Origin: Haladaptatus sp. R4
Lineage (GTDB): Archaea; Halobacteriota; Halobacteria; Halobacteriales; Haladaptataceae
NCBI RefSeq assembly: GCF_001625445.1
Contig: NZ_LWHG01000021.1
Coordinates: forward strand, 372,001 to 436,000
Length of the DNA stretch: 64,000 nucleotides
Reading direction: 5' to 3'
Under the pieces are notes generated by a model. That model searched no databases. It was not told the origin of the DNA and saw only the letters and a program-made list of their open reading frames with translations. Positions 16,210 to 25,767 of the stretch are shown piece after piece. The position numbers were made by a program, and so were the translations under genes. Position 1 is the stretch's first letter; every line of letters starts with the position of its first letter.

Positions 16210-17133
16210 ATGGACTTGTCCGTGGTCGTTCCGACGCTCAACGGTCGTGAACCGCTGAGCGACGCCCTCGACGCGGTCGCCCGATACGTCCCCGACGCCG
16301 AGGTCGTCGTGGTAAACGGTCCCTCCACGGACGGAACCACGGGAATGGTGTGCGAGCGCGACGACGTGAGCGCGCTCGTCGAGATTTCCGACCGAAACCT
16401 GAACGTCGCGCGCAACGCGGGCCTCGCCGAAGCCACCGGCGAAGTTATCGCGTTCCTCGGCGAGGAGGTCGCCGTCGAGGAGTCGTGGTACGACGGCATC
16501 CGGAACGCCATCGCGGACGGCGCGGACGTGGTCACGGGTCCCGTCCATCGGATGGTTCGGGCGGGGATGACGACCGAGACGATCGAAACGCGAACGATAG
16601 CGGGCCGGGACGTGACCTACTTTTCGGGCGTAAACGTCGCGTTTACCCGTGACGGCATCGAGGCCGTGGACGGCTTCGACGAGGCGCTCGAAACCGGCGG
16701 CGCGCGCGATTGTGCCCACCGCCTCGCGGGATTGGAACGCTCCATCACGTGGGCTCCGGAAGTGGCCGTGCGCCGCGAGGACTCCGACGAGAAGGGTGTC
16801 GAACGCGATTGGGCGACGAAATACCGCTCGCTCTCCTACCGGATGGTCAAAAACTACGGGCCGCGACTGACCGTGTTCAGACGGACCATCCACGACGCCG
16901 TCCGCGACGCACGGACGGCCGGAGGGAACGTCGCCTCCGGCGATACCCGTCCGTCCCTCTGGGCCAGTTGCGGCAAGGAAGTCGCCAAGGGAATCGCCAA
17001 AGGTTCCAAAGACGGCCTCGTCGCCCGCCTCCGGGACCGGGACGAGACGCGCAACCCGAACGGGTTGTCCGACCGCGCCGACCGCGCCGTCGAACGCTAC
17101 GATTGGCGCGAGGTCGAACCCGAGATGGAATAG
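16210..17133 (+). CDS. GT2-family glycosyltransferase
   Basis: The 307-residue GT-A protein starts MDLSVVVPTLNGREPLSDAL. It has the nucleotide-binding strand AEVVVVNGPSTDGT and an acceptor-side region ending DGFDEAL, as in GT2 enzymes such as dolichol-phosphate or rhamnosyl transferases. The usual catalytic DxD is not clear: the equivalent place reads FLGEEVAVEE. It might use a diverged acidic pair. The C-terminal 80 residues are basic/amphipathic and could lie at the membrane. It follows the methyltransferase with an 82-bp gap. Confidence 0.85.
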   Translation: MDLSVVVPTLNGREPLSDALDAVARYVPDAEVVVVNGPSTDGTTGMVCERDDVSALVEISDRNLNVARNAGLAEATGEVIAFLGEEVAVEESWYDGIRNAIADGADVVTGPVHRMVRAGMTTETIETRTIAGRDVTYFSGVNVAFTRDGIEAVDGFDEALETGGARDCAHRLAGLERSITWAPEVAVRREDSDEKGVERDWATKYRSLSYRMVKNYGPRLTVFRRTIHDAVRDARTAGGNVASGDTRPSLWASCGKEVAKGIAKGSKDGLVARLRDRDETRNPNGLSDRADRAVERYDWREVEPEME

Positions 17134-17189
17134 CAGTTCGACGACCAGACAGAACGAACGTCGGGACCGATTTTACCCGGAAATCGAAC

Positions 17190-18029
17190 TTACCCCGTTA
17201 GCGAACGATCATTCGTCCGGCGCGAGCGCTCGACGACGCGACAGGGATTGTTGGTGAACACCTTTCGCATGGCATCTTCGGGCACGTCGAGGGTGAGTAT
17301 CTCCATGACGGCGACGTTCGGATGGGCGTGGGGGGCACCGCTGCCGAAGAGGACGCGGTCGGGATGCTCCATGACGGCGCGTTCCATCTGCTCGCGGTAG
17401 CGGACGAAACTCGTGTCCAGATAACAGTCGTCGTGCGAGTCGAGCAGGTCGATGGCGTCCTCCATCAGATCACGGTTCAGCGGAAAGCCGCCGAAGTGCG
17501 AGAGAACCACGGGGAACGAGCGGTCGAGGAGGGTCGTCGCGGCGGTTTCCGGGGGGAATCCGTCGCCCGCGGTGACGAGGACGGGAAGGTCCACGTCTTC
17601 GAGTCGGTCGAGGACGTCGTCGTCCGGAAGGCCGTCGTGGGTCGGGTCGAGTTTGAACCCGTGGAACCGGTCGTCGTAGGCGTACTGCTCGACGTCTTCG
17701 GGGGAGGTGTGCCAGTCCTTTCGGTGCGTACGGAAGTTTCGGAAGCGCGCCGTGGCGCTCCCGTCGGGGTCGCGGGGACCGTTGATCCTGGCGAACGTAA
17801 AAAACGGGCGCTCGACGCTTCGCCGAGCGACGGCGTTGTTCGCTCGGAGATAGCTCGAACCCTCCTGGACGGGACCGGGGAAGACGATGGCGTTCACGAC
17901 ACCCGCCTGGTGGAACTCGCGCTCCAATTTGTCGGGCGAGATAGCACGCCCGCGCGCCGTAACCGACTCCTCGACCGGGAGACGGGCGTGAACGTCCACC
18001 ACTCGAAACCGGTGCTCCAGTTCTAGCAT
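17190..18029 (-). CDS. Amidohydrolase (TIM-barrel) family protein
   Basis: The 279-residue protein begins MLELEHRFRVVDVHARLPVE. VDVHARL stands where metal-dependent amidohydrolases carry HxH, so the second His is replaced (D-V-H-A-R). Later segments FHGFKLDP, VVLSHFGGFPLN and YLDTSFVRY fit the amidohydrolase_2 barrel. The loss of one metal ligand may mean a changed reaction. I chose the ATG at 18029; a start at 18050 would add 7 residues. It is divergent from the thermosome gene. Confidence 0.82.
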   Translation of the reverse strand: MLELEHRFRVVDVHARLPVEESVTARGRAISPDKLEREFHQAGVVNAIVFPGPVQEGSSYLRANNAVARRSVERPFFTFARINGPRDPDGSATARFRNFRTHRKDWHTSPEDVEQYAYDDRFHGFKLDPTHDGLPDDDVLDRLEDVDLPVLVTAGDGFPPETAATTLLDRSFPVVLSHFGGFPLNRDLMEDAIDLLDSHDDCYLDTSFVRYREQMERAVMEHPDRVLFGSGAPHAHPNVAVMEILTLDVPEDAMRKVFTNNPCRVVERSRRTNDRSLTG

Positions 18030-18110
18030 CTGAAAATTCCTCGATGGCAATCGGGTTTGTATCTATCGGTCGATTCGTGTAACTGCGTCCCGTCCAGTAA
18101 ACCGAGTAAA

Positions 18111-18146
18111 AAGATTTATATAGAACATCAATCATTCGTTATACGT
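18111..18146 (+). promoter_or_regulatory. Thermosome promoter
   Basis: AAAGATTTATATAG (from 18110) is a strong TATA box with a purine-rich BRE-like stretch before it. The ATG at 18147 lies about 28 bases from its centre, so the transcript is probably leaderless or nearly so, as is common in haloarchaea. Confidence 0.65.
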
Positions 18147-19739
18147 ATGTCAGAATCAGGATTCGGACAGCGACGCATGGGCGGACGACCGATGTTCATC
18201 CTCAGCGAGGGCACGGAACGGACACAAGGTCGGGACGCTCAATCCTCCAACATCACGGCCGGGAAAGCGGTCAGCGAGGCCGTACGCACCACGCTCGGCC
18301 CGCGCGGGATGGACAAAATGCTCGTCTCCGACGACGGCGACGTCGTCATCACGAACGACGGGGTCACGATTCTCGACTCGATGGACATCGAGCATCCCGC
18401 CGCACAGATGATCGTCGAAGTCTCCCAGACACAGGAGGACGAAGTCGGCGACGGGACGACCACGGCGGCAGTCCTCGCCGGGGAACTCCTCGCGAAGGCC
18501 GAGAACCTCCTCGAACAGGACGTCCACGCCACGACCATCGTGGAGGGCTACGCCCGCGCTCGTGACATCGCCATCGAGGCCGTCGAGGACCTCTCGCTCG
18601 ACGTCGACATCGACGACGACCTCCTGAAGCAGGTCGCCGAATCCAGCATGACCGGCAAGGGCACCGGCGACATCACGACCGAGCGACTCGCGGACGTCGT
18701 CGTCAACGCGGTCCGCGGCGTCGAAACCGACGACGGACTCGACCGCGACGAAATCCGCGTGCTGACGCAGGTTGGCGGCAGTTCCAGCGGGACGGAACTC
18801 GTCGAGGGAATCGTCGCCGACGCCGAACCCGCACACAAGAACATGCCGCGCTCGGTCGAGGACGCGACCATCCTCGCCACCGACGGCACCTTCGGCGTTC
18901 GCGAAACGGAACTCGACGCCGAGTACTCCGTCGACAACGTCGAACAGCTCACCGCCGCGATGGACGCCGAGGACAACCAGCTCCGCGACCTCGCCGATTC
19001 CATCGCCGACGCCGGTGTCGACGTCGTCTTCTCGCACTCCTCCATCGACGACCGCACGGCCTCGTACCTCGCCGAGCACGGCATCCTCGCCTTCGAGGAC
19101 GTCGACGACGACATGACGAGCGCCATCGCCCAGTCCACGGGCGGCAAGCGCACGGGTAAACCGGACGACATCGACGACGACGACCTCGGCCACGCCGACA
19201 CCATCCGCGTCGAGAAGTACGGCGACGAGGACCTCGTCTTCGTCGAAGGTGCCGACGAGGCACAGTCCGTCACCGTCTTCGTCCGCGGCGGAACGGAACA
19301 CGTCGTCGACGAAGTCGAGCGCGCCATCGAGGACGCCCTCGACGTCGTCGCCAACGCCGTCGAAACCGAGAGCGTCGTCCCCGGTGCCGGTGCGACCGAG
19401 ATCAACATCGCGGGCCGCGTCCGCGACGACGCCGCGGGCATCGAAGGCCGCCAGCAACTCGCCGTCGAAGCGTTCGCCGACGCCATCGAAATGCTCCCGC
19501 GAACCCTCGCGGAGAACACCGGCATGGACCCCATCGACGCCCTCGTCGACCTCCGTGCGGCGAACGACGCCGAGGAAGGCCGCGCAGGCATCATCTCTTC
19601 CGGCGAGACCGGCGAAATCGCCGACCCCGTCGAGAAGGGCGTCATCGACCCCGCCGCCGTCAAGAGCGAAGCCATCGAGAGCGCCACCGAATCCGCGACG
19701 ATGATCGTCCGCATCGACGACGTCATCGCCGCCGAGTAA
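18147..19739 (+). CDS. Thermosome subunit (group II chaperonin)
   Basis: The 530-residue protein has the chaperonin ATPase signatures [11 protein letters not shown] (residues 49-59), [17 protein letters not shown], and GDGTTT (101-106), and near the end [13 protein letters not shown]. Two stacked eight-membered rings refold proteins with ATP in the cytoplasm. The tail ends IDDVIAAE and lacks the Gly/Met-rich end of many haloarchaeal alpha and beta subunits. With the short [11 protein letters not shown] start this points to the third (gamma, Cct3-like) subunit, which I rate as moderate. The coding strand is long and free of interruption. Confidence 0.93.
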   Translation: MSESGFGQRRMGGRPMFILSEGTERTQGRDAQSSNITAGKAVSEAVRTTLGPRGMDKMLVSDDGDVVITNDGVTILDSMDIEHPAAQMIVEVSQTQEDEVGDGTTTAAVLAGELLAKAENLLEQDVHATTIVEGYARARDIAIEAVEDLSLDVDIDDDLLKQVAESSMTGKGTGDITTERLADVVVNAVRGVETDDGLDRDEIRVLTQVGGSSSGTELVEGIVADAEPAHKNMPRSVEDATILATDGTFGVRETELDAEYSVDNVEQLTAAMDAEDNQLRDLADSIADAGVDVVFSHSSIDDRTASYLAEHGILAFEDVDDDMTSAIAQSTGGKRTGKPDDIDDDDLGHADTIRVEKYGDEDLVFVEGADEAQSVTVFVRGGTEHVVDEVERAIEDALDVVANAVETESVVPGAGATEINIAGRVRDDAAGIEGRQQLAVEAFADAIEMLPRTLAENTGMDPIDALVDLRAANDAEEGRAGIISSGETGEIADPVEKGVIDPAAVKSEAIESATESATMIVRIDDVIAAE

Positions 19740-19749
19740 GCGACCGCCT

Positions 19750-19765
19750 GATCGCGATCTTTTTT
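19750..19765 (+). terminator. Thermosome terminator: palindrome plus T-run
   Basis: The palindrome GATCGCGATC (19750-19759) is followed directly by six T, just 10 bases after the thermosome stop codon. Archaeal terminators chiefly need the U-run; the hairpin may assist. Confidence 0.55.
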
Positions 19766-19875
19766 GTCGCCACGAACGGACGAGAGTGCCCACAGCCGCG
19801 CTTCGAACGGTTGTGGAACCGTTTTGACCGTTCGAAGTAGCAAGCCCTAACCCGACTGGGTGTCAATCTTCGTCG

Positions 19876-20139
19876 ATGAGCGAGCGTACCCTTTCGAGCC
19901 GTCGAATCTTTCTCGCCACTGCCGTAACGATCGTTCTCGTCTCGGGCGGTATCGGACTCACGGTCGGTGCGACCGGTCAAAACAGACACAAAATACTGCG
20001 GTTGTTCGGCGTCTCGCTGTTCGAGATGAGTCCCACCTCGATGGCCCTGTTCGGCATGGCGCTCACGACGGTGGTTCTCGTCGTCCTGTTCGCGCTGGTT
20101 TCGTACGTCTCGCAGTACGACACCGACCGCGTAACGTGA
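19876..20139 (+). CDS. Small membrane protein with two transmembrane helices
   Basis: The 87-residue protein has a basic start (MSERTLSSRRIFLATA) and two hydrophobic spans, at about residues 10-32 and 55-80. It looks like one of the haloarchaeal DUF membrane proteins of this length. No function is evident. It lies 136 bp after the thermosome and 40 bp before another small membrane gene on the same strand, so the pair may be one transcript. Confidence 0.72.
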   Translation: MSERTLSSRRIFLATAVTIVLVSGGIGLTVGATGQNRHKILRLFGVSLFEMSPTSMALFGMALTTVVLVVLFALVSYVSQYDTDRVT

Positions 20140-20179
20140 GAGGAAAAAGATTATTCCAGTCCGCCGACTTGCACCCGAT

Positions 20180-20449
20180 ATGGCAACCGAAACACGTTCG
20201 CGCTCGTCCTCCGACGGGACGACCGGCGAACTGCTGGCCGTTGCGGCAACGATTCTGCTGGCGAGCGCCCCAGCCCTCTTCGCGCTCTACGTCATCTTCG
20301 ACACGTTCTCGCCGACGGGTCAGACGGCGTCGCTCCTCGACTACGCCACGACGACGATGAGCGGTGCTATCATCTTCGCCGTCCTCTGGTTCGGACTCGT
20401 CCTCTTCGCCTACTGGCCGTCGCTGGCCGAAGCGTGGAACGACCGATAA
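20180..20449 (+). CDS. Small membrane protein
   Basis: The 89-residue protein has a hydrophilic Ser/Thr/Arg N-terminus and two hydrophobic spans, at about residues 17-42 and 60-83, ending in PSLAEAWNDR. I do not recognise a function. It follows the preceding small membrane gene closely on the same strand. Confidence 0.72.
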   Translation: MATETRSRSSSDGTTGELLAVAATILLASAPALFALYVIFDTFSPTGQTASLLDYATTTMSGAIIFAVLWFGLVLFAYWPSLAEAWNDR

Positions 20450-20529
20450 CAACGTAGTCGGTAACTGCGAATAATGTAGTCGGTAGCCGCGGTCGGCGGT
20501 CAGCACAAAAGTCGTCCTTTTTCGCCCGT

Positions 20530-21503
20530 TCAGGGTGCTATCGTCCCTTCCTCGGCGTCGAGCAGTTCGTGGTAGCGGTTTCGGATGGTGACTTCGCTGA
20601 TGTTCGCGACGTCGCTGACCTCGCTCTGTGTCACCTTCTCGTTGGTCAGGAGCGCGGCGGCGTACACGGCGGCGGCCGCGAGTCCGACGGGTGATTTCCC
20701 GCTGTGGAGACCCTTCTTCGTCGCCGTGTCGAGCAACGAGCGGGCACGTCGTTCGGTCTCGTCCGAGAGATCGAGTTCGGACGCGAACCGTGGGACGTAG
20801 CTCTTCGGGTCGGCGGGTTCGATTTCGAGGCCGAGTTCGCGGGCGATGTAGCGATACGTTCGGGCGATTTCGTCCTTCTCGACGCGTGAGACGGCCGTCA
20901 ACTCGTCCAAACTGCGCGGGGTGCGCGCCTGCCGGGCGGCGGCGTACAACGCGCCGGTTGCGACGCCTTCGATGGAACGCCCCGGCAGGAGGTCCTCGTC
21001 CAGCGCACGGCGGTAGATGACGCTCGCGGTCTCACGAACGGTGTCGGGGAGGCCGAGCGAACTCGCCATGCGGTCGATTTCGCCGAGCGCCTGTTTCAGG
21101 TTGCGCTCCTTGCTGTCGCGGGTGCGGAAGCGCTCGTTCCACTTGCGGAGTCGCTGCATCTTCTCGCGCTGGCGGGAGCCCAGCGAGTTGCCGTAGGCGT
21201 CCCGGTCCCGCCAGTCGATGTTGGTCGAGAGCCCCTTGTCGTGCATCATGTTCGTCGTCGGTGCACGACGCGGGATTTCTGCTCGCGTTCGCTCGCGTCG
21301 AAGGCGCGCCACTCCGGCCCGCGGTCCACGGCGTCTTCCTCGACGACGAGACCGCAGTCGTCACACACCCGCTCACCGCGCTCTTCGTCGGTGACGAGCG
21401 GGCCACCACACTCGGGACATCGTTGTTGCTCGTCGGCTCGCGTTTTGGTTTGCTCACCGGTGGTTTCGGTTTCGTCAGTCGGTCGGGTACGTGTATCAGT
21501 CAT
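20530..21503 (-). pseudogene. tfb: Transcription initiation factor TFB (frameshifted in this sequence)
   Basis: The N-terminal frame (from 21503) encodes the zinc ribbon, [20 protein letters not shown] then DCGLVVEE, and the start of the B-reader ([15 protein letters not shown]). The frame that resumes at about 21266 encodes the B-linker ([20 protein letters not shown]) and both cyclin-like core repeats that hold TBP-TATA and the BRE, to the end at 20530. The join is perfect if one C is restored at 21266-21267 (plus strand GCAC|GACG). The recognition helix IRNRYHELLDAEEG is present near the end. TFB recruits RNA polymerase to promoters. Haloarchaea carry several tfb paralogues, so loss of one is tolerable, but everything outside one base is intact, which favours sequence error. 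Confidence 0.9.
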
Positions 21504-21767
21504 GGCGTACTATCAGGAGAGAGAGGGTCGATGGTGCACTACGAGAGTGAGAGAATCGATAGACATATCTTATAGGACCTCCACCGTCTTAACTCCAGTG
21601 GCAAAAACGCCCATTTTCCCGGGGCGTAAACTGGTGTTTTATCGGATATGGCACGGGAAGAATGCAGTATTCGATTTTCTCGCACGACTCCGCTGATGGC
21701 CTTCTTTATCAGCCATTCGGCAGTGAGTATCGAAACCCTTACCGCTCGTCCGAGGGTTCATGAACAC

Positions 21768-22046
21768 ATGAGCGACACGCCTCCCGGACCGGACGAGGTT
21801 CGGTACGTCGCACGGTTGGCCCGCGTCGGGGTTTCCGACGAGGAAGCCGAGCGATTTGCCGAACAGTTCGCGGATATTCTGGGTTACTTCGAAACGCTGG
21901 ACGAGGTACCCGAGGTCGAACGCGAGGACGACCTCGTCAACGTCATGCGCGAGGACGAGGTTCGAACCAGCCTCGACCAGGCCGATGCGCTGGAAAACGC
22001 ACCGGAGACCGAAGACGGCTACTTCAAAGGACCCAACGTCTCATGA
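21768..22046 (+). CDS. gatC: Asp-tRNA(Asn)/Glu-tRNA(Gln) amidotransferase subunit C
   Basis: The 92-residue protein has the GatC features: DEVRYVARLARVGVSDEEAE, FAEQFADILGYFETLDEV, and the end LENAPETEDGYFKGPNV. GatC wraps round GatA in the heterotrimeric enzyme that amidates misacylated tRNA. I chose the ATG at 21768; the longer frame upstream is promoter DNA. It overlaps gatA by 4 bases (22043-22046). gatB is not adjacent here. Confidence 0.95.
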   Translation: MSDTPPGPDEVRYVARLARVGVSDEEAERFAEQFADILGYFETLDEVPEVEREDDLVNVMREDEVRTSLDQADALENAPETEDGYFKGPNVS

Positions 22047-23308
22047 GCGACATATTCATCACCGAGGAAACTATCGACGGTGCGGACGACGGCCCGCTCG
22101 CCGGAAAAACCGTCGCCGTCAAGGACAACATAAGTACGAAAGGAATCCGGACGACCTGCGGGTCGGCCATGTTGGAGGAGTACGTCCCGCCCTACGACGC
22201 AACCGTCGTCACGCGGTTGAAGGACGCCGGGGCGACCATCGTCGGCAAGGCCAACATGGACGAGTTCGGGATGGGAACCACGACCGAAACGTCGGCCTTC
22301 GGCCCGACGGAAAACCCGGTCGCGGAGGGTCACGTCGCAGGTGGCTCCTCCGGTGGCAGTGCGGCCGCCGTCGCGGCCGGTGAGGCCGACCTCTCGCTCG
22401 GGACGGACACGGGTGGCTCCATCCGTTGCCCCGCCGCGTTCTGTGGCGTGGTCGGCATCAAGCCGACCTACGGACTCGTCTCGCGGTACGGACTCGTCGC
22501 CTACGCGAATAGCTTGGAGCAGGTCGGTCCAATCGCACCGACGGTCGAGGAGGCCGCTTCCCTGCTCGACGTCATCGCCGGACCGGACGACCACGATGCG
22601 ACGACCCGCGAGGAAGGCGCGGACGCCGACTACGCGAGCGCCGCGGACGGCGACGTGGACGGCCTCGACATCGGCGTCCCGACCGAACTCGTGGAGGGTG
22701 CGGACGAGGGCGTCGTTTCCCGCTTCTGGGACGCCATGGACGAACTCGAATCGCAGGGAGCGACGGTCCACGAAGTGTCCCTCCCATCGATCGAACACGC
22801 CGTCGAAGCCTACTACGTCATCGCCATGTCCGAAGCCTCCTCGAACCTCGCCCGGTACGACGGGGTTCGGTACGGCGAGTCCGGCGGCTACGACGGCAAC
22901 TGGAACGAAACCTTCGCCGAGACGCGCGAGGAGTCGTTCGGCGACGAGGTGAAACGACGCATCCTGCTCGGCACCTACGCCCTCTCGGCCGGGTATCACG
23001 ACAAGTACTACAAGAAGGCACAGGACGCCCGCTCGTGGCTCAAGGGCGATTTCGACGACGCCTTCGAGGACGTGGACGTGCTCGCCAGTCCGACGATGCC
23101 GACGCCGCCGTTCGAACTCGGCGAGAGTCTGGACGACCCGCTCCAGATGTACCTCGCGGACGCGAACACCGTCCCCGTCAACCTCGCCAATCTCCCCGCG
23201 ATTTCCGTCCCGGCGGGAGAAACCGACGGTCTCCCCGTCGGCGTGCAGTTCATCGGGCCGAAATTCGGCGAACAGCGCGTGATCCGGGCCGGAAGCGCGT
23301 TGGAGTAA
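22043..23308 (+). CDS. gatA: Asp-tRNA(Asn)/Glu-tRNA(Gln) amidotransferase subunit A
   Basis: The 421-residue protein is the glutaminase part of the transamidosome. It has the amidase-signature catalytic triad Ser-cisSer-Lys: K27 in VAVKDN, S102 in GGSSGGSAAAVA, and S126 in TDTGGSIRCPA. It releases ammonia from glutamine and channels it to GatB. Length and ending (LPVGVQFIGPKFGEQRVIRA) match haloarchaeal GatA. It is translationally coupled to gatC. Confidence 0.95.
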   Translation: MSDIFITEETIDGADDGPLAGKTVAVKDNISTKGIRTTCGSAMLEEYVPPYDATVVTRLKDAGATIVGKANMDEFGMGTTTETSAFGPTENPVAEGHVAGGSSGGSAAAVAAGEADLSLGTDTGGSIRCPAAFCGVVGIKPTYGLVSRYGLVAYANSLEQVGPIAPTVEEAASLLDVIAGPDDHDATTREEGADADYASAADGDVDGLDIGVPTELVEGADEGVVSRFWDAMDELESQGATVHEVSLPSIEHAVEAYYVIAMSEASSNLARYDGVRYGESGGYDGNWNETFAETREESFGDEVKRRILLGTYALSAGYHDKYYKKAQDARSWLKGDFDDAFEDVDVLASPTMPTPPFELGESLDDPLQMYLADANTVPVNLANLPAISVPAGETDGLPVGVQFIGPKFGEQRVIRAGSALE

Positions 23309-23524
23309 CGAATCGGTTCGGGTTTTTTCGGGGGACAGTCACGCCGGTTCGGAAGACGATAATCGAGGAGAGAAATCGTTTATAAACCCGTTGACACGTG
23401 TCCAGTTTCACCGGGCCGCCAACTGTGCCGCTATCGAACTACACCATTCGACGGTAGAATAAAACGGATGATAAACTAGTAACCATATTATAGTATAAAC
23501 AACCTATTATTCGATGCGATTCCG

Positions 23525-23842
23525 ATGATAGTCAAAGCAGAAGACGCGGAGACGAACGAATTTCAGGGCGTGCAGTTCGACGTGCTCGCGGTCGGCGACG
23601 AGTCGATGGTGACGAAGATGCACTTCGAAGAGGGCAACGACGTTCCGCCGCACACCCACGAAAGCGAACAGAGCGGGTACGTGATGTCGGGTACGTATCG
23701 GATCCACATCGGAGGCGACGAGGAAACGATAGAGAGCGGGGACAGTTATTCGATACCGGGTGGCGTCGAACACAGCTACGAGATAATCGATTCCGGGGAA
23801 ATCATCGACGTCTTCTCGCCACCGCGAGAGGATTTTCTGTGA
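23525..23842 (+). CDS. Small cupin-domain protein
   Basis: The 105-residue single-domain cupin has motif 1 PPHTHESEQSGYVMSG (two His and a Glu bind metal) and motif 2 near SYSIPGGVEHSYEII. Such proteins may be small dioxygenases, isomerases or sugar-binding regulators; no substrate is shown. The upstream DNA is AT-rich (TATTATAGTATAAAC near 23488-23502) and gives a good promoter. Confidence 0.85.
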   Translation: MIVKAEDAETNEFQGVQFDVLAVGDESMVTKMHFEEGNDVPPHTHESEQSGYVMSGTYRIHIGGDEETIESGDSYSIPGGVEHSYEIIDSGEIIDVFSPPREDFL

Positions 23843-23926
23843 GGATGTAGCGACGATGGCAAGATGGAACGGACGACGTGAAATCTCCGCCAACGCTTAT
23901 TTCTTTCCGGCAGTTCGATTGTCCGT

Positions 23927-24592
23927 ATGGTAGGTACCGTCGTCGAAGTCGAGATTCCAGCCGACGAATTCGCGCTCTGGGAAACGTTGACGGAGCACGA
24001 AACCCTCGAATTCGAGATCGAGCGCGTTGTTGCACACGAGAGCGACAGAGTGATGCCGTTCGTCTGGGCGAGCGGCGGGGAAGGAGACATGGAATCGATC
24101 TTGGAGGAGGACACGAGCGTCCAAAACCTGCAGTTGCTCGCGGACTTGGACGAAGAACAGTTGTACCAGATGGAGTGGACCGACCGCATCCAAACGCTCA
24201 TTCACATCCTCGTGGACGAGGAAGCAACCGTCCTCTCCGCGTCCGGGAACAGTAGCCACTGGCATCTCCGTATTCTCTTCCCGGACCGGAACGCGTTGTC
24301 GGACACCTACGACTACTGCCGTGAAAACGACCTCACGCTCGACATTCGGAACATCTACGAGTTAGAACAGGGTCGAAAGGGGCGGTTCGGCCTCACCGAC
24401 GAACAACAGGACACGCTCACGCTCGCGTTCGAGCGTGGCTACTACGACATTCCCCGGGAGGCGTCGGCCGAAAAGCTCGCCGACGACCTCGAAGTGTCAC
24501 ACCAAGCCATCTCCGAGCGACTGCGGCGCGGTCACCGCAGCCTCGTGAAAAACACGCTCATAATCGGACGAAACGCCGACGAACCGCAGTAA
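23927..24592 (+). CDS. Bacterio-opsin-activator-type HTH regulator (HTH_10)
   Basis: The 221-residue protein ends with the HTH_10 domain: GLTDEQQDTLTLAFERGYYD, then IPREASAEKLADDLEVSHQA and ISERLRRGHRSLVKNTL. This is the hallmark of the Bat-like family confined to haloarchaea. The N-terminal half (VEVEIPADEFALWETL and on) is the usual partner domain and may sense a ligand. It is a cytoplasmic transcription regulator with unknown targets. Confidence 0.9.
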   Translation: MVGTVVEVEIPADEFALWETLTEHETLEFEIERVVAHESDRVMPFVWASGGEGDMESILEEDTSVQNLQLLADLDEEQLYQMEWTDRIQTLIHILVDEEATVLSASGNSSHWHLRILFPDRNALSDTYDYCRENDLTLDIRNIYELEQGRKGRFGLTDEQQDTLTLAFERGYYDIPREASAEKLADDLEVSHQAISERLRRGHRSLVKNTLIIGRNADEPQ

Positions 24593-24598
24593 AATCGA

Positions 24599-24949
24599 TT
24601 AGTCCTCGTACGCGAGGTTCATGATCCACTGCGAGAAGGCGTCGCTCTCGGGATCTATTTCCTCCTCCCCGATGAACGGCGAGAGCATGTCGCCCGCCAT
24701 CAACAGCGAGAAATCGAGGTCCTTCGCGGCGGGCGTGATGAAGTAGGTGTTGTGCCCCTCGTAGACGGTCTCCTGTCGCTGGACGAACCCCTGTCGCTCC
24801 AACGACTCCACGATTCGACTACCCTTGCGCGACGAGACATCGAGGTTTTTCCAGAAGTCGCTCTGATGGATACCGCCGCTCTCGCGGACGAGTTCGAGGC
24901 CGTTGTACTCGTCCTCAGTGAGGTCTTCCTCGGACGTTGCCGTGCTCAT
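24599..24949 (-). CDS. Winged-helix transcription regulator
   Basis: The 116-residue protein has an HTH at ELVRESGGIHQSDFWKNLDV, then SSRKGSRIVESLERQGFVQR, with a wing QETVYEGHNTYFITP. The fold resembles haloarchaeal MarR/Lrp-like regulators with a short C-terminal extension. I chose the ATG at 24949. It is convergent with the Bat-type gene (6 bp between stops) and downstream of the NRDE gene on the same strand. Confidence 0.82.
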   Translation of the reverse strand: MSTATSEEDLTEDEYNGLELVRESGGIHQSDFWKNLDVSSRKGSRIVESLERQGFVQRQETVYEGHNTYFITPAAKDLDFSLLMAGDMLSPFIGEEEIDPESDAFSQWIMNLAYED

Positions 24950-24974
24950 GTTCAATACAGGGACGGGCGGGCGT

Positions 24975-25676
24975 TTAAATGTGACTTTCCACGTTATCGT
25001 ACGGGGTTTCACAAGGAGGGCCGTCGGCGAACTCGTAGCTCCCGGTGCCGTCCTCGAACACGGTGACGATGGACGACGAGCGGGTTCCGTATCCGTCGCC
25101 GTGGACGCAGACGCCGATGTCGTGATTTCGGAGGGTATCCCTGGCCGATGCTCGCCATTCGGAAAGCGACGGCGGGTCGTCCGCGGTCACGTCGACGTGC
25201 GGCAGAATCCGTTCGGATTTCGGGGCGTTCGCGTCGAATCCTCGGTTGACGACGACGTGGACGCCGGGGTCGAGGCGCGTCGTTTCGAGCGTGCCGTCCC
25301 ACTCCAGGAGGGTCGCCTCGTTCGCGTCCGCGAGCAGGAGGTTGAATCCGGCGTATCGATGTTCGTCGAGTTCGCCGGTCACGAACTCGCGCGCGGACGC
25401 GGCCGACTCGTGGGCCAGCGCGTCGCGTACCAGCAAGCCGCGGGAGCGCTCGCCCTCCAGTTCGACCCAGCGGTTCGTCACGCCGACGAACAACCCCGAA
25501 TCGTTGTACCCGATCCACGTGCCGCCCGCCTCCTCGTCCTGCGGGGCGACGACCGTCGGATCCCGGTCGAGCACCCTCGGCGGGCGTGAAGGCCGACCGA
25601 ACGCTTCGTCACGGTTCGCGGCCGCGACGACGGGTGCGTCCTCGAAAACCTGCCACGCGACGATGAGTGTACACAC
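24975..25676 (-). CDS. NRDE (TANGO2-like) family protein
   Basis: The 233-residue protein starts at GTG 25676 and reads MCTLIVAWQVFEDAPVVAAA, then NRDEAFGRPSRPP. The invariant Cys2 and the NRDE motif define the family, which has an Ntn-hydrolase-like fold. Eukaryotic TANGO2 members are linked to haem and lipid handling; the archaeal role is unknown. Later segments GGTWIGYNDSGLFVGVTNR and VVNRGFD are typical. The GTG start is chosen because Cys must be residue 2. Confidence 0.88.
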   Translation of the reverse strand: MCTLIVAWQVFEDAPVVAAANRDEAFGRPSRPPRVLDRDPTVVAPQDEEAGGTWIGYNDSGLFVGVTNRWVELEGERSRGLLVRDALAHESAASAREFVTGELDEHRYAGFNLLLADANEATLLEWDGTLETTRLDPGVHVVVNRGFDANAPKSERILPHVDVTADDPPSLSEWRASARDTLRNHDIGVCVHGDGYGTRSSSIVTVFEDGTGSYEFADGPPCETPYDNVESHI

Positions 25677-25767
25677 GTGGAGGGGTTGGTCTCGATTCGA
25701 TAAAAGGTTTCGTCGGCCCCGCCGCTTATGCGAATCCTCGTCGTGACTACTCCGGGGAGTTTCGAAC

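Noticed and set aside
18156-19793. A 545-codon antisense frame across the thermosome gene
   Set aside because: The thermosome is unambiguous; the mirror protein is G/V/D-repetitive with no homology features.
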